The notes beneath the pieces were generated by a model, which did not search any database, was not told where the DNA came from, and saw nothing but the letters and a program-made list of their open reading frames with translations. From assembly GCA_028687935.1 (NCBI GenBank), contig JAQTZE010000004.1, positions 67,875 to 131,874 of the forward strand: a stretch of DNA of 64,000 nucleotides, read 5' to 3'. Each line of letters begins with the position of its first letter. Position 1 is the first letter of the stretch. Positions 35,129 through 45,328 of this stretch are shown here, piece after piece. Made by a program: the position numbers and the translations under genes. The stretch comes from Sulfurimonas sp. Its GTDB lineage: Bacteria; Campylobacterota; Campylobacteria; Campylobacterales; Sulfurimonadaceae.

Positions 35129-35836
35129 TTATATTAAGAAAGAACTTGCTAGTCCGATAGCTCCTCCAAAAACGCCACCCCAAACAACTAGCCAATCGAG
35201 ATGTTCGCGGATAAGTCTTTGAACAATCTCTTTTACCATCATTGGTGTGAGTTCATCAAGTCTTGCATCTATCACTCTCTCGATAGAGTGAATCAAATCA
35301 TCACTGAGTGAAGAGTTTTGCATATGTTTTTGAAGTGTTTGGTTAAAGGCTTCAGAGTTTACTATTTTGATAACTGCGGCTTTCATCTTGAGAGAAAAAG
35401 GTTCACGAAGACCTGAAAGCGCACTCTCTCCTCCAAACATCCCAAGCATTCCTCCAAACGAAGACTCCATTACAGTTTTGCTCAGAGCATCAAACGCAGG
35501 TGAAAAATCTGTCTGTTCTATGATAGGTTCAAGATTTATTTTTTGTTCTTCTTTGGCAAAGAAAGCTTCGAGCTGCGTTTTTGTGAAAAACTCCTGCATC
35601 ATGAGATTTTTTATCGCCTCTTTGAAGGCTTCAAAACGCGATGGAATAACGCCAGAACCATATAAAAGCGGCACACGCTCAAAGAGCATATGGATGGCCA
35701 GCTGATTTGTAAGCGCTCCTGAGAGGGCGAAGAGTCCTGCAAAAAGTACAAGAGAGTTATACTCAGGAAGAACAAAAGAGAGAGCGACTAAAAGTGCGGC
35801 GATTGCGTTTGTTATAAAACTTTTATTGATTTTCAA
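35129..35836 (-). CDS. DUF445 family membrane protein
   Basis: A 235-residue protein with two N-terminal helices (ITNAIAALLVALSFVLPEYNSLVLFAGLFALSGALTNQLAIH) and one at the C-terminus (WLVVWGGVFGGAIGLASSFLI). The segment LTNQLAIHMLFERVPLLYGSGVIPSRFEAFK is the DUF445 hallmark, here in the short form. The middle is a helical cytoplasmic or periplasmic domain. Biochemical function is not established for the family. It is convergent with the cyclase gene and divergent from the next small gene. Confidence 0.87.
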   Translation of the reverse strand: MKINKSFITNAIAALLVALSFVLPEYNSLVLFAGLFALSGALTNQLAIHMLFERVPLLYGSGVIPSRFEAFKEAIKNLMMQEFFTKTQLEAFFAKEEQKINLEPIIEQTDFSPAFDALSKTVMESSFGGMLGMFGGESALSGLREPFSLKMKAAVIKIVNSEAFNQTLQKHMQNSSLSDDLIHSIERVIDARLDELTPMMVKEIVQRLIREHLDWLVVWGGVFGGAIGLASSFLI

Positions 35837-35911
35837 AACAGATCCTTTATTTAAAAGCCAAATTATACAAAAAAGGTATCATTATGCAAATAATTTACTA
35901 AAGAGATATGA

Positions 35912-36385
35912 ATGAAAACGCAGAGTTATGAACTATTTAAAAACGCAAGCCTTGAGACTATCGTCCAAACTTTGGCAGATGAGCTTAAAACAAGAAATGA
36001 ATCCCCATTTTGGGCAGATAAAGTTGTACCATTTTCGAGTGCAATTTTAAGTATATTGATACCGCTTAAAGAGGCAAATCTTCTTTTCACTCCTGAAGGG
36101 GATCATGTGGATGTGTTGACACCTGAACTCTTTTTTATGTGGAATGATTTTGTGAGTTTAAAGAGTCTTGCGTTTACGATACAAAAGTCAAACGCAGCGG
36201 GTACGCTTTTGCGAACAAGAATCGACTCTTCACTTACAAAAAACTATCAGAGTATTGATCTAAAACTTCTGGGAGATTATCTCAGTCGCTATACGGTCAA
36301 TCTTGAAGATGAAGCGCAAGATTTTCCAATATCAAACTACAATCTACACCAAGGTGTGAGTAACGTTATTAAGTCACTGCTATAA
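35912..36385 (+). CDS. Unknown protein with a high density of the AAACGCA word
   Basis: A 157-residue soluble, mainly helical protein (FKNASLETIVQTLADELKTR, AILSILIPLKEANLLF, LLGDYLSRYTVNLEDEAQDF). The start ATG lies 6 bases after GAGAT. I recognise no motif. It contains four copies of AAACGCA or its reverse in 474 bases, about four times the window average. It precedes the RND pump gene by 35 bases, in the same direction. A partial resemblance to conjugal-transfer TraC-like ATPase N-termini was considered but cannot be supported. Confidence 0.68.
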   Translation: MKTQSYELFKNASLETIVQTLADELKTRNESPFWADKVVPFSSAILSILIPLKEANLLFTPEGDHVDVLTPELFFMWNDFVSLKSLAFTIQKSNAAGTLLRTRIDSSLTKNYQSIDLKLLGDYLSRYTVNLEDEAQDFPISNYNLHQGVSNVIKSLL

Positions 36386-36420
36386 TAGCAACTATTTTAA
36401 TGCCTTTATAAAGAGAGTAG

Positions 36421-39400
36421 ATGATTAAGCTAATAGAGTATTTTATAAACAATAAACGTCTTAACTATGCCTTGTTGGTTTTTTTGGTCTACCTCGGAGT
36501 CAATGCATATATCAATATCCCCAAAGAGATGTTTCCTGATGTCGAGCTTGATAAGGTCGTCGTATCTGGCTCTTATAGTGGAGCGAGTGCTACAAATATG
36601 GACAAGATGGCTGTGCGCGATCTTGAAGATGCTATCGCCAATATCAACGGTATCGACAAAACAGAGACTACTATCTCTCCTGGGCGTTTTAGTATCGTAC
36701 TTACCCTCAACGAACATAGCAATAAAATCAATCTTCTCAATAAAGTCAAAGATGCACTCTCTTCAAGCAGGCAGTATCTTCCTTCTGATATGGTCGAACC
36801 TGTCGCTGTGCTTCTGGATAAAAGCAAATCTCTATTACGTCTCTCTATCGCTTCAGAGACGCTCTCACAAGGCGAGCTTACTGTCGTCGCTTCGGATATT
36901 AAGTCCAAGATCGCCCGCATCAAAAATATTAGTGATGTCTCCATCCGAGGTGATTCAGACCAAGAGATAGCGATAGAGATAAACACAGATGCTACTCTCG
37001 CGTATGGCCTTAATCCTCTGAGTGTTACCAGTGCTATTGCAGAGCTCTCCTATATCTATCCTATTGGAGATATCGAGCAAAAAGGAAGCTTTGCGTTTGT
37101 CTCTACCGTCAATGGCAAAGCAGATGCCAAAGAGTATGAAGATGCTATTTTAAAGATAGATGCAAAATTTATACGACTTGGTGATATCGCAAAGGTCAAT
37201 ATCTACTATCCGCAGACAAATACTCTGGCCACTTTTAACAATAAGACGACACTCTCTTTGATTGTCTCTAAGGCAGAAGAGGGCAACTCCATGCAACTCT
37301 CGCAAGAGCTCAAAGCCTATATAGACAAAATCGGGAAGAATTATCCAGAGGTCTCTTTTTATTTCTCGCAAGATAGTTCAAAACCTATTAAAGAGCGCCT
37401 CAATACTGTTATATCAAATCTGATGTTCGGGCTTATTTTAGTCTTTTTTTCTATGTATATCCTCATCAATATCCGCATTGCGTTTATCGTGGCACTTGGG
37501 ATACCTTTTTCTTTTATAATTGGGCTTTTGTTTATCTATTATGCAGGCTACACTATAAACATCGTCTCGCTCTTGGGCGCGCTGATCGTTATCGGGATAG
37601 TTGTGGATGATGCCATCGTCGTGGGTGAAAATATACAGCGTCATATAGATGAGGGAATGGAGAGTCATGAAGCTGCTATCGTTGGTCTCAAGGAGGTAAT
37701 GCTTCCTGTGACACTCGCGACACTCACAACAGCAGCTGCGTTTTTACCTATGTTTATGATGACTGGAGAGATAGCAATGCTCCTCATTTTAGTTCCTATT
37801 GTTGTGGTCATGATTTTATTAGGTTCACTTTTAGAGAGTTTTTTATTTTTGCCTCTACATGCCAAAGAGCTTCTCAAAAAAACAAAACCGATGGTCGATT
37901 GGGAACCTTTACAAAACTATTATGAGCGAGTTCTTTACTTTCATATCAAGTATAAAAAGACATTTGTCGTAATGTTTTTAGTCCTTATCCCGATTTTTAC
38001 ATATATGACTGCACAGTCAATGAAGTTCCAGTTTTTTCCAAATTTTGATGGGAACAATCTCTATGTCTCAGGAAAACTCGATATCAATACGCCGCTTGAA
38101 GATACTTTTGCTATTGCCAAAGAGATAGAAGCAGAGCTTATGCAACACGGTGAGGAGTTCTCACTCAAGTCGACCTCTGCAACCAGCGGATATAGAAGAA
38201 CACTCTCAGGTGATACAGAACACAATAACAATGTCTTCTTTATCACAATGGAGCTTTATGACAGAGAAGAGATAGGATTTATCAATAGATATCTCAATCC
38301 GATTCTCAATTTTAGTTTTGATTTTAATGATCCAGAAAAGATACGTCTCAAGCAAACTTTTGAACTCTCTCCAAGAGCCAGAGAGATCATCGAAAAGTAT
38401 AAAGAGAAGTACAATTTACTTGAACTCGGTGTGATGGAAGATAAGCCTGGGCTTATTCGAAGCGATATACAGATAAATCTCTCAGGCACAAACGACAAAG
38501 AACTTGAAGCTGCTATAACAAAACTCGAAGAGAAACTTGGCACGATCAAAGGTGTTGCAAATTTTAGTGATAATATCAAATATGGGAAGATGGAATACAA
38601 AATCAAGATCAACTCTTTTGCTGAGAGTCTAGGTTTAAGTGAAGCTTCCGTAGCAAAGCTTTTAAGCAAATATTTTCTTGAGTCACGTCAAAGTACGACC
38701 TTTAATGATCAGGGTGTTATGGAGATCAAAACGCTTGAAGCACAAAAAGACAAAATAGATACCTTGCTTGATTTTAATATTGCACTTGATGATGGACGTT
38801 TTGTAAAACTCACAGATATCGCTGATATTATCAAAATACGGGATTATGAAAAGATAGATAAGCTCAACGGAAGTATTATCAAGACAGTCTTCGCCAATGT
38901 CGATAAACGCAACATAACTCCAGAAGAGATACTCGCTCAGTTGCAAGAGACAATAGATGTGATCACAAAATCGGGTATAGAAGTGAGCCTCCTTGGTGAA
39001 AAAGAGAAAAATAAACAGCTTCAGGGAGATATGAAAAAGACAGTTATGTTGGCAATGTTTCTCATCTTTTTGACACTGTTGCTGATATTTTCAAAAATCA
39101 AATATGTACTGATGGTTATGAGCGTTATCCCGCTCTCAATCTTAGGGGCACTGCTTGGGCACAAACTCCTTGGGATGTCTCTTTCTATGCCTTCTATCAT
39201 TGGTATTTTAGGGCTTTCAGGAGTTGTTATCAATGACGGGATTATTATGTTGGACTTTTTAAAGGGCACGCACAAGGCAGAGGAGTTTTTTAAACGTGCG
39301 AAACTCAGATTGCGCCCGATTCTTATCACTTCGATTACGACATTTTTAGGATTATTTACTTTGATATTTTATGCAACGGGTCAAGCAGTTATCTTGCAAC

Positions 39401-39540
39401 CTATCGCGATTTCTATAGGTTTTGGACTTGTATGGGGAACTTTTTTAAATCTTATCTATCTTCCGACGCTCTATGCCGTGGTAAATAAAATAGACCCTAA
39501 TAGAGAAGTAAGTACAGCGCACCCCAAAGTAGAAATATAA
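36421..39540 (+). CDS. RND-family efflux transporter (AcrB/HAE1-like), without adjacent partners
   Basis: A 1039-residue inner-membrane pump with the RND repeat: one helix, a large periplasmic loop, five helices, then the same again. The proton-relay Asp pair is visible in helix 4 (LIVIGIVVDDAIVVGENI), and the second-half equivalent is GVVINDGIIMLDFLKG. The opening NNKRLNYALLVFLVYLGVNAYINIPKEMFPDVELD is typical. Such pumps normally work with a membrane fusion protein and TolC channel encoded beside them; here neither is adjacent. It may borrow partners from elsewhere, or belong to a branch with a different role. The substrate is unknown. Confidence 0.9.
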   Translation: MIKLIEYFINNKRLNYALLVFLVYLGVNAYINIPKEMFPDVELDKVVVSGSYSGASATNMDKMAVRDLEDAIANINGIDKTETTISPGRFSIVLTLNEHSNKINLLNKVKDALSSSRQYLPSDMVEPVAVLLDKSKSLLRLSIASETLSQGELTVVASDIKSKIARIKNISDVSIRGDSDQEIAIEINTDATLAYGLNPLSVTSAIAELSYIYPIGDIEQKGSFAFVSTVNGKADAKEYEDAILKIDAKFIRLGDIAKVNIYYPQTNTLATFNNKTTLSLIVSKAEEGNSMQLSQELKAYIDKIGKNYPEVSFYFSQDSSKPIKERLNTVISNLMFGLILVFFSMYILINIRIAFIVALGIPFSFIIGLLFIYYAGYTINIVSLLGALIVIGIVVDDAIVVGENIQRHIDEGMESHEAAIVGLKEVMLPVTLATLTTAAAFLPMFMMTGEIAMLLILVPIVVVMILLGSLLESFLFLPLHAKELLKKTKPMVDWEPLQNYYERVLYFHIKYKKTFVVMFLVLIPIFTYMTAQSMKFQFFPNFDGNNLYVSGKLDINTPLEDTFAIAKEIEAELMQHGEEFSLKSTSATSGYRRTLSGDTEHNNNVFFITMELYDREEIGFINRYLNPILNFSFDFNDPEKIRLKQTFELSPRAREIIEKYKEKYNLLELGVMEDKPGLIRSDIQINLSGTNDKELEAAITKLEEKLGTIKGVANFSDNIKYGKMEYKIKINSFAESLGLSEASVAKLLSKYFLESRQSTTFNDQGVMEIKTLEAQKDKIDTLLDFNIALDDGRFVKLTDIADIIKIRDYEKIDKLNGSIIKTVFANVDKRNITPEEILAQLQETIDVITKSGIEVSLLGEKEKNKQLQGDMKKTVMLAMFLIFLTLLLIFSKIKYVLMVMSVIPLSILGALLGHKLLGMSLSMPSIIGILGLSGVVINDGIIMLDFLKGTHKAEEFFKRAKLRLRPILITSITTFLGLFTLIFYATGQAVILQPIAISIGFGLVWGTFLNLIYLPTLYAVVNKIDPNREVSTAHPKVEI

Positions 39541-39550
39541 AGATTCCCAA

Positions 39551-39581
39551 AACACTCAAGGTTATGACTATCCTGAGTGTT
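39551..39581. terminator. Bidirectional terminator between the RND and rhodanese genes
   Basis: AACACTCA and TGAGTGTT form an 8-bp stem extended by AGG/CC with one bulge, 11 bases after the RND stop. Convergent transcription on both sides suits termination in either direction. Confidence 0.65.
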
Positions 39582-39616
39582 AGAAAAAAGAAAAACTTTA
39601 TAAACGTAGGCATCTT

Positions 39617-40012
39617 TTATTTGTATGGAATTACTGGGAGTTTTTTCCCTTGCACATACGTCATCCCACCATCAAGATTGATAATGGTATATCCAAACTC
39701 TTTAGAAAGATATGCTGATAGAATTTTTGTTCGGCTTCCTGTATGGCAGATAAGTGCAAAAGGTTTTTTTGTATCGACTTTTTTATTGAGTTCTGCGACA
39801 AAGCCATTGATATCATAACCGCCTTGTTCATTAAAAAACATGATAGGTATCGCACCTTTTAAGAGTCCACTTTCCCTCCATTCTGGAGGCGTTCGTATAT
39901 CTACGATGGGTGTTTTATCATCGAGTATTTTTTGTGATGGATATTCATCTGTAACACTTGCAGCAAGTGAAGTAACTAGTAAAAGTAAAAGTGTGAAAAC
40001 TGTTTTTTTCAA
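39617..40012 (-). CDS. Exported rhodanese-domain protein
   Basis: A 131-residue protein with a signal peptide (MKKTVFTLLLLLVTSLAAS) and one rhodanese domain: TPIVDIRTPPEWRESGLLKGAIPI and the active-site loop ICHTGSRTK with the persulfide-forming Cys. It would handle sulfane sulfur in the periplasm, plausible in a sulfur-metabolising organism. The loop is six residues, which fits sulfur rather than phosphate transfer. It is monocistronic. Confidence 0.9.
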   Translation of the reverse strand: MKKTVFTLLLLLVTSLAASVTDEYPSQKILDDKTPIVDIRTPPEWRESGLLKGAIPIMFFNEQGGYDINGFVAELNKKVDTKKPFALICHTGSRTKILSAYLSKEFGYTIINLDGGMTYVQGKKLPVIPYK

Positions 40013-40068
40013 TTTTTTCTCCGAATTAAATTGTATAATTGTAGCTATAAATAAACAATAGGGTTAAA

Positions 40069-40440
40069 ATGGCAGCATCAAAAAAAGTAATTGAAAGTTC
40101 TGCACGCTTACGTTATGTCAGAGCGATGGAGAGATTTCACAAGAGTCTTATCTCTTTTTTATCCTCTACAGCAGAACTCGGCAAAGAGGCGTATGAGAAA
40201 AAAGTTGATACAGCTGTCAAAGTTTTTGTGAGAGTGGAAGCCGTGGATCTATACAAAGGTGACTTGCAGGATTTAGAAAATCTCATCAAAAAAATGGTCT
40301 CGTATAGAAACTCAGATACTGAGATTGTAGAGATAAAGACAGATATTTTGTACCGATCAAACCAGCTGGAAAAAAATAAAAATGCAAGACGTTACAAAAA
40401 AGATAAACACTCCCAATCCAAATACGATGATTGGGAATAA
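40069..40440 (+). CDS. Unknown small basic protein
   Basis: A 123-residue, strongly charged, mostly helical protein (AMERFHKSLISFLSSTAELGKEAYEKKVDTAVKVF) ending in a basic tail (KNKNARRYKKDKHSQSKYDDWE). AGGGTTAAA precedes the ATG. It has no signal peptide or membrane helix, and I do not recognise the family. The basic C-terminus might contact nucleic acid. It stands alone, convergent with the chemoreceptor gene 12 bases away. Confidence 0.68.
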   Translation: MAASKKVIESSARLRYVRAMERFHKSLISFLSSTAELGKEAYEKKVDTAVKVFVRVEAVDLYKGDLQDLENLIKKMVSYRNSDTEIVEIKTDILYRSNQLEKNKNARRYKKDKHSQSKYDDWE

Positions 40441-40452
40441 AACGCAAGGGGC

Positions 40453-42354
40453 TTAAAGAGTTTTTGACGCTTCAAGCATTCTATCCATAAGAGCAAAAAG
40501 CTCTGTAGAAGCTTGCTCCATTTCAGTAAAGTTTTTAATAATTTCATCTGCGTGATCAAGAATTTTATCTGGAGCTGCTTCGAGTTGCTCAAGATTTTTA
40601 TTTGCATTGTTATGTACAACAGCATGCGGAGCAGCGATCTGAGGATACGCAGTAGTTGCAGAAAATCTGCGTTTTCCTTCACCATCATACCATTTACCCA
40701 AACGACACTCATGCGGACTCGACGAAGGTAAGACTTTTTTGAGTGTTACAATTGAGTTATATGCACGAGATTTGTAAAGAATATGGTCGATTTTTGCAAG
40801 TACCACAAAGATACTATTTTCCATGTTATAAGAGTAGTCTACAATATGTGAAGAGCTATTTCTTAGTTCATGGAGTGTCCCCTCAAAGCTGTTGATTTTG
40901 TTTGCTGAGGCTTCAACTGTGACTTTCATCATTTCAGAACTTGTCTGAATCTCATTCATATCTTGTTGGAGTGATTTAATAGAGACAGAAATTTCACCTG
41001 TTGCTTTATGTGTTCTCTCTGCGAGTTTACGTACTTCATCTGCAACTACGGCAAAACCACGTCCATGCTCACCAGCACGCGCTGCTTCTATAGCTGCGTT
41101 TAGGGCAAGAAGGTTTGTCTGTTCTGCGATGTCTGTGATGAGCTCTATAACAGATGTGATGTTGTTTGTCTGGTTTGTAAGCTCAGCGATACCGTGATTA
41201 TTGATATTTACTTGATCGCTGAGTTGGTTAAGCTCATCAACTATCTGATGGATACTTTTGCTTGACTCATCTGCAAGTGATGCTGCATCTTTTGTGGCAG
41301 TTGTAATAGTTTTTAAATCGTTGATATTTCCATTTAAATCTTGCTGGATAACCGTTAGTGACTCTGAAACACCGATATTCATACCGCTGATTTTCGCATT
41401 AAAAACATCACGTCTGACTTGTTTGCTTTGCGTTTGCATAAAGTCAATACTTTTTGAGACGTTTTGTATAGCAACAACAAATTCGCCTTCCATATCCCCA
41501 GCTGAAATTTTATAGGCAAATTTGCCGCTAGAAGCATCTGTGATACTTGTATTTATCTCATGGATAAGGTTTTGGATATGACCAAGAAGTTTTGCAAGTT
41601 CACTCCCCATCAGACCTAGTTCAGTATCCGTAGTGCAAGTTGAACATTTATGACTAAAGTCTCCTTTGACAGAGTACTGGATGAGATTTGTAAAGTTCTT
41701 GATGCCATCTGTGATAGAGAGACGTATCATCGTCGCTAGAATAAAGACGACAATACCGACCACAACACCCGCAATAAGTACTAATGTTTTATAAAAACTG
41801 ATATTATCACCTAGCTCAGCTGAGACGCTGTCTAGCTCTTGTTGCTTATAAGTCTCAAATTTTTTAAACGCAGTTCTTGAGGCATCTGCATAGGGAGTGA
41901 GTTCTGTTTTATATGTATGATAGATCTCAGCTTTGGAAGTACTTATCTGCTCTGGTGTCAGATTTTGCATCATTACTTTGGAATTTTCCAAAAAAAGCAT
42001 AGTAGATGTCTTAGCATCTTTGATCATGCTAGCAGAGTTTTCATCATTAGCAAGTTTTTCAAGATCTTGGAAAAGATGCCCTACATCATCTATAGACTTT
42101 GTAAGTTTTTCCATCCCCTTTTTATAGTCGCCTCCGAGCATGATATCACGTGTCATGCGACTCACATAATTGAGATTTTTTTCTACCTCAAGTGTCTCTA
42201 TTGCACCCTTCATCGAGTTCTGATGCAAAAAATTATACTTCGTCTCAATATAGCTCATGGAGAGAAATACAAATATAGTAGCTGAAAAAACAGATACAGT
42301 AACCATTAAAATAAAATAGTTCATTTTTTTCTGAATACTAAGTTTACCTAACAT
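40453..42354 (-). CDS. Methyl-accepting chemotaxis protein with C-terminal CZB domain
   Basis: A 633-residue receptor with helices at ~12-32 and ~190-212 around a ~155-residue helical periplasmic domain. A HAMP-like region follows and contains an unusual CSTC pair ([15 protein letters not shown]). The signalling domain has the conserved tip [43 protein letters not shown]. After it comes a CZB domain ([14 protein letters not shown], later PHAVVHNN), a zinc-binding sensor of zinc or HOCl. The pair of ligand domains suggests both a periplasmic and a cytoplasmic input. It is monocistronic; no che genes are near. Confidence 0.93.
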   Translation of the reverse strand: MLGKLSIQKKMNYFILMVTVSVFSATIFVFLSMSYIETKYNFLHQNSMKGAIETLEVEKNLNYVSRMTRDIMLGGDYKKGMEKLTKSIDDVGHLFQDLEKLANDENSASMIKDAKTSTMLFLENSKVMMQNLTPEQISTSKAEIYHTYKTELTPYADASRTAFKKFETYKQQELDSVSAELGDNISFYKTLVLIAGVVVGIVVFILATMIRLSITDGIKNFTNLIQYSVKGDFSHKCSTCTTDTELGLMGSELAKLLGHIQNLIHEINTSITDASSGKFAYKISAGDMEGEFVVAIQNVSKSIDFMQTQSKQVRRDVFNAKISGMNIGVSESLTVIQQDLNGNINDLKTITTATKDAASLADESSKSIHQIVDELNQLSDQVNINNHGIAELTNQTNNITSVIELITDIAEQTNLLALNAAIEAARAGEHGRGFAVVADEVRKLAERTHKATGEISVSIKSLQQDMNEIQTSSEMMKVTVEASANKINSFEGTLHELRNSSSHIVDYSYNMENSIFVVLAKIDHILYKSRAYNSIVTLKKVLPSSSPHECRLGKWYDGEGKRRFSATTAYPQIAAPHAVVHNNANKNLEQLEAAPDKILDHADEIIKNFTEMEQASTELFALMDRMLEASKTL

Positions 42355-42502
42355 CTAAAGTCCTTTTTTAAGTAAAGTAATCCCTTATTCTATCATAGAA
42401 AAATATGAACTATCTAAGAAAATGGTAATTATCACAAAAACTTGATGTTATGTTTGTGTGATTGCATAAAAAGAGAGAAAAAGAGTCGCTCGATTGCTTA
42501 AC

Positions 42503-42529
42503 TTGCTTTAATGAAGTGAGCGTTATAAT
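42503..42529 (+). promoter_or_regulatory. Possible frdCAB promoter
   Basis: TATAAT at 42524-42529 has TTGCTT 15 bases upstream; it lies 80 bases before the frdC ATG. The short spacing makes the -35 uncertain. The rest of the 254-base gap between the chemoreceptor and frdC shows nothing I can name. Confidence 0.45.
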
Positions 42530-42608
42530 CTACTTCTAATAATGTACGTCTAAAAGCTTCTGTTAACAGAGTTTCAATGATAATATTTCAAAAATAAGAT
42601 GAGAAGAG

Positions 42609-43343
42609 ATGGGTATTAAAAAGATAGATAAAACACCGGCTAGATTGGATTTTCTTCAAAGTTTTACGGGGCTTGTGCTTGCAATCTTTATAATGGGGCA
42701 TATTCTTTTTGAAGCCTCTATACTTATCTCAAACGAGATGATGTATCGTGTGACTATTATGTTTGAGGGATATTACTTTTTTGGTGAGACCTATCCTGGT
42801 ATCATCTCTTTTCTTGCATCTGCAATATTTATCATCTTTATTCTCCATGCCGGGCTTGCTCTAAGAAAGTTTCCAGCATCTTATAAACAGTACAAAACAA
42901 TCAAAGAACATACAAAACGCATGAAACATGAAGATAGTTCTTTATGGATGATACAAGTCATCACTGGCTTCATTATGTTTTTTATAGGCTCGGTGCATTT
43001 GTATATTATGATAGCTCAGCCTTCAAACATCGGTCCATTTGCTAGTTCTAGCAGAGTTGTCGATGAGCTTATGGGACCGCTCTATTTTTTACTTTTACTC
43101 TCTGTGATCTCGCATGCTTTTATCGGTCTGTATCGATTGGCTTTAAAGTGGGGCTTTATGGAAGGTGAAAACACAGAGATTTCACGTAAACGTTTTAAGG
43201 CTTTGATGAAACTCATGATAGCAGCTTATATCATTATAGGTTTGGCCTCTTTGGCGAAATATACTTACATAGGTCTCACGCATGATTTTAGTGACGGAGT
43301 GAAATACAAATCTGAGACAATCAATGTTGGAGAAGACAAATGA
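42609..43343 (+). CDS. frdC: Fumarate reductase / succinate dehydrogenase cytochrome b subunit (di-haem)
   Basis: A 244-residue five-helix subunit very close in layout to Wolinella FrdC. The four haem-ligand histidines align: H31, H80, H130 and H169 (Wolinella 44, 93, 143, 182, a constant offset of 13). Glu53 corresponds to Wolinella Glu66, needed for menaquinol oxidation. However, the position of Glu180 (E-pathway) is Ile167 here, in [18 protein letters not shown]. It anchors the complex and exchanges electrons with menaquinone. The stop overlaps the frdA start (ATGA). Confidence 0.94.
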   Translation: MGIKKIDKTPARLDFLQSFTGLVLAIFIMGHILFEASILISNEMMYRVTIMFEGYYFFGETYPGIISFLASAIFIIFILHAGLALRKFPASYKQYKTIKEHTKRMKHEDSSLWMIQVITGFIMFFIGSVHLYIMIAQPSNIGPFASSSRVVDELMGPLYFLLLLSVISHAFIGLYRLALKWGFMEGENTEISRKRFKALMKLMIAAYIIIGLASLAKYTYIGLTHDFSDGVKYKSETINVGEDK

Positions 43344-45328
43344 AGATAATCTATACAGATGTTCTCATCATTGGTGGCGGTTTGGCTGGTCTGCGCGTTG
43401 CAACTGGAGTCAAACGCAGAGGTCACGATGCAGTAGTTTTGAGTCTCGTTCCGCCAAAGCGCTCACACTCAGCAGCGGCACAAGGCGGCATGCAAGCCTC
43501 TCTGGCAAATTGTAAAATGGGTGAGGGTGACAACGAAGATGTCCATTTCTCAGACACCATCAAAGGCAGTGACTGGGGAGCTGATCAGCTTGTAGCACGT
43601 ATGTTTGTCCACTGTGCACCAAAAGCGATACGTGAGCTTGCTGCTTGGGGCGTGCCTTGGAGTAGAGTGCACCGTGGAGATCACTCTGCCATTATGAATG
43701 CGCAAAAAGTCACCATCAGTGAAAGAGATGAAGCGCATGGACTTATCACCGCTAGAGATTTTGGCGGTACGAAAAAGTGGAGAACTTGTTATACATCCGA
43801 TGGAACGGGGCATAGTATGCTCTATGCGATGGATAACAAAGCACACGAGGAAGAGGTAGAGATTCACGAGCGTCAAGAGGCGATGTCACTTATCGTGGAT
43901 GATGGAAGGTGTTATGGAGTTGTTTCGAGAAATCTCATGAGCGGTGAGCTTGTAGCCTACGTAGCTAAAGCGACAACGATTGCCACAGGTGGTTATGGAC
44001 GAATTTACAGTATCTCTACAAACGCAATCATTTGCCAAGGAACTGGTCAGGCTTTAGCGCTTGAGAGTGGTATCGCTACACTTGGAAATATGGAAGCGAT
44101 ACAGTTTCATCCGACGGCTATCGTGCCTGTAGGTATCCTCACAACCGAAGGGTGTCGTGGGGATGGTGGGCTTTTACTGGATAAAGATGGTTATAGATTT
44201 ATGCCAGATTATGAGCCAGAAAAAAAGGAGCTTGCAAGTCGTGACGTTGTAAGCCGTAGGATGACAGAACATATGCGCAAAGGCAAAGGTGTCAAAAGCC
44301 GCTATGGAGATCATCTCTGGCTTGATATCACTATCCTTGGACGTGAGCATATAGAGAAAAATCTCAGGGAAGTTAAAGAGATCTGTGAGAACTTTTTGGG
44401 GATTGATCCTGCGGTAAATTGGATACCGGTACGTCCAACACAACACTACTCAATGGGCGGCATACGTACAAAATATACAGGTGAATCGCAAACACTGAGA
44501 GGGCTTTACTCTTGTGGAGAAGCGGCTTGTTGGGATATGCATGGCTTTAATCGTTTGGGTGGAAACTCTGTGAGTGAGACTGTAGTCGCCGGTATGCTCG
44601 TAGCAGAATATATCAGTGATTTTTGTGACTCGAATGAGAGCTCGATGCATATTCACTCTTCTAAGATAGAAAGTAGTATCAAAGAAGAAAAAGCAAAACT
44701 CGAAGCACTTTTGACAAAGCAAAACGGTGAAGACGCCTATGTACTGCGCCGCCGTATGGAAGCTATTATGATGGAAAAGGTGGGGATCTTTAGAAATGAA
44801 AAAGATCTGCAAGAGGCTGTAGATGAGCTTGAAGAACTCTACAAACGCAGTAAAAATATAGAAGTATTTCGCTCAAAAAGTCGCGCTGCAAATCCAGCAC
44901 TTGTAAACGCATACAGAACGCAGAAGATGCTCAAAGTAGCCCTCACAGTTGCTTATGGGGCACTTTTGCGCCAAGAGAGCAGGGGCGCTCACTCAAGAGA
45001 AGATTTCCCAGAACGTGACGATGAAAATTGGCTCAAACGCACAATCACTTCATGGCCAGATGCTAATCAAACGCTACCGAGTGTGAGTTATGAAGAGATT
45101 CCTGTGGAGAGTATGGAGCTGCCTCCAGGCTTTCGAGGTTATGGAAAAGATTTGACAAAGCATCATCATGCGACGCACGCACGAGAGACAACAGTAGCAG
45201 TAATTCGCGAACAGCTTGAGAAAGAGGGCGCTTCGCGTTTTGAGATTCAAAGTGCACTTATGCCATTTTTGGACAAATTGCCTCCAAAATATAGAGGAAC
45301 AAATGAAAGACTTGGAGAAAACGTATGA
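43340..45328 (+). CDS. frdA: Fumarate reductase flavoprotein subunit
   Basis: A 662-residue protein. The N-terminal FAD-binding loop ([21 protein letters not shown]) and the FAD-linking histidine in [16 protein letters not shown] are present. The catalytic region has [21 protein letters not shown] and the conserved HYSMGGIRT and [15 protein letters not shown]. It interconverts fumarate and succinate. In Campylobacterota this enzyme serves fumarate respiration, the oxidative TCA cycle, or the reductive TCA cycle for CO2 fixation; the direction cannot be decided here. It is translationally coupled on both sides. Confidence 0.97.
   Translation: MKIIYTDVLIIGGGLAGLRVATGVKRRGHDAVVLSLVPPKRSHSAAAQGGMQASLANCKMGEGDNEDVHFSDTIKGSDWGADQLVARMFVHCAPKAIRELAAWGVPWSRVHRGDHSAIMNAQKVTISERDEAHGLITARDFGGTKKWRTCYTSDGTGHSMLYAMDNKAHEEEVEIHERQEAMSLIVDDGRCYGVVSRNLMSGELVAYVAKATTIATGGYGRIYSISTNAIICQGTGQALALESGIATLGNMEAIQFHPTAIVPVGILTTEGCRGDGGLLLDKDGYRFMPDYEPEKKELASRDVVSRRMTEHMRKGKGVKSRYGDHLWLDITILGREHIEKNLREVKEICENFLGIDPAVNWIPVRPTQHYSMGGIRTKYTGESQTLRGLYSCGEAACWDMHGFNRLGGNSVSETVVAGMLVAEYISDFCDSNESSMHIHSSKIESSIKEEKAKLEALLTKQNGEDAYVLRRRMEAIMMEKVGIFRNEKDLQEAVDELEELYKRSKNIEVFRSKSRAANPALVNAYRTQKMLKVALTVAYGALLRQESRGAHSREDFPERDDENWLKRTITSWPDANQTLPSVSYEEIPVESMELPPGFRGYGKDLTKHHHATHARETTVAVIREQLEKEGASRFEIQSALMPFLDKLPPKYRGTNERLGENV

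Noticed and set aside
35912-36385. TraC-like conjugation protein
   Set aside because: The resemblance was limited to a few residues, with no ATPase motif or conjugation genes nearby.
40392-40712. 106-residue minus-strand ORF at the chemoreceptor end
   Set aside because: It overlaps the CZB domain coding region in another frame; the chemoreceptor frame is clearly the real one.
42355-42450. Sigma54 or sigma28 promoter for the chemoreceptor
   Set aside because: No GG-N10-GC or TAAA-N15-GCCGATAA pattern with correct spacing was found on the minus strand; only a weak TATGAT box.
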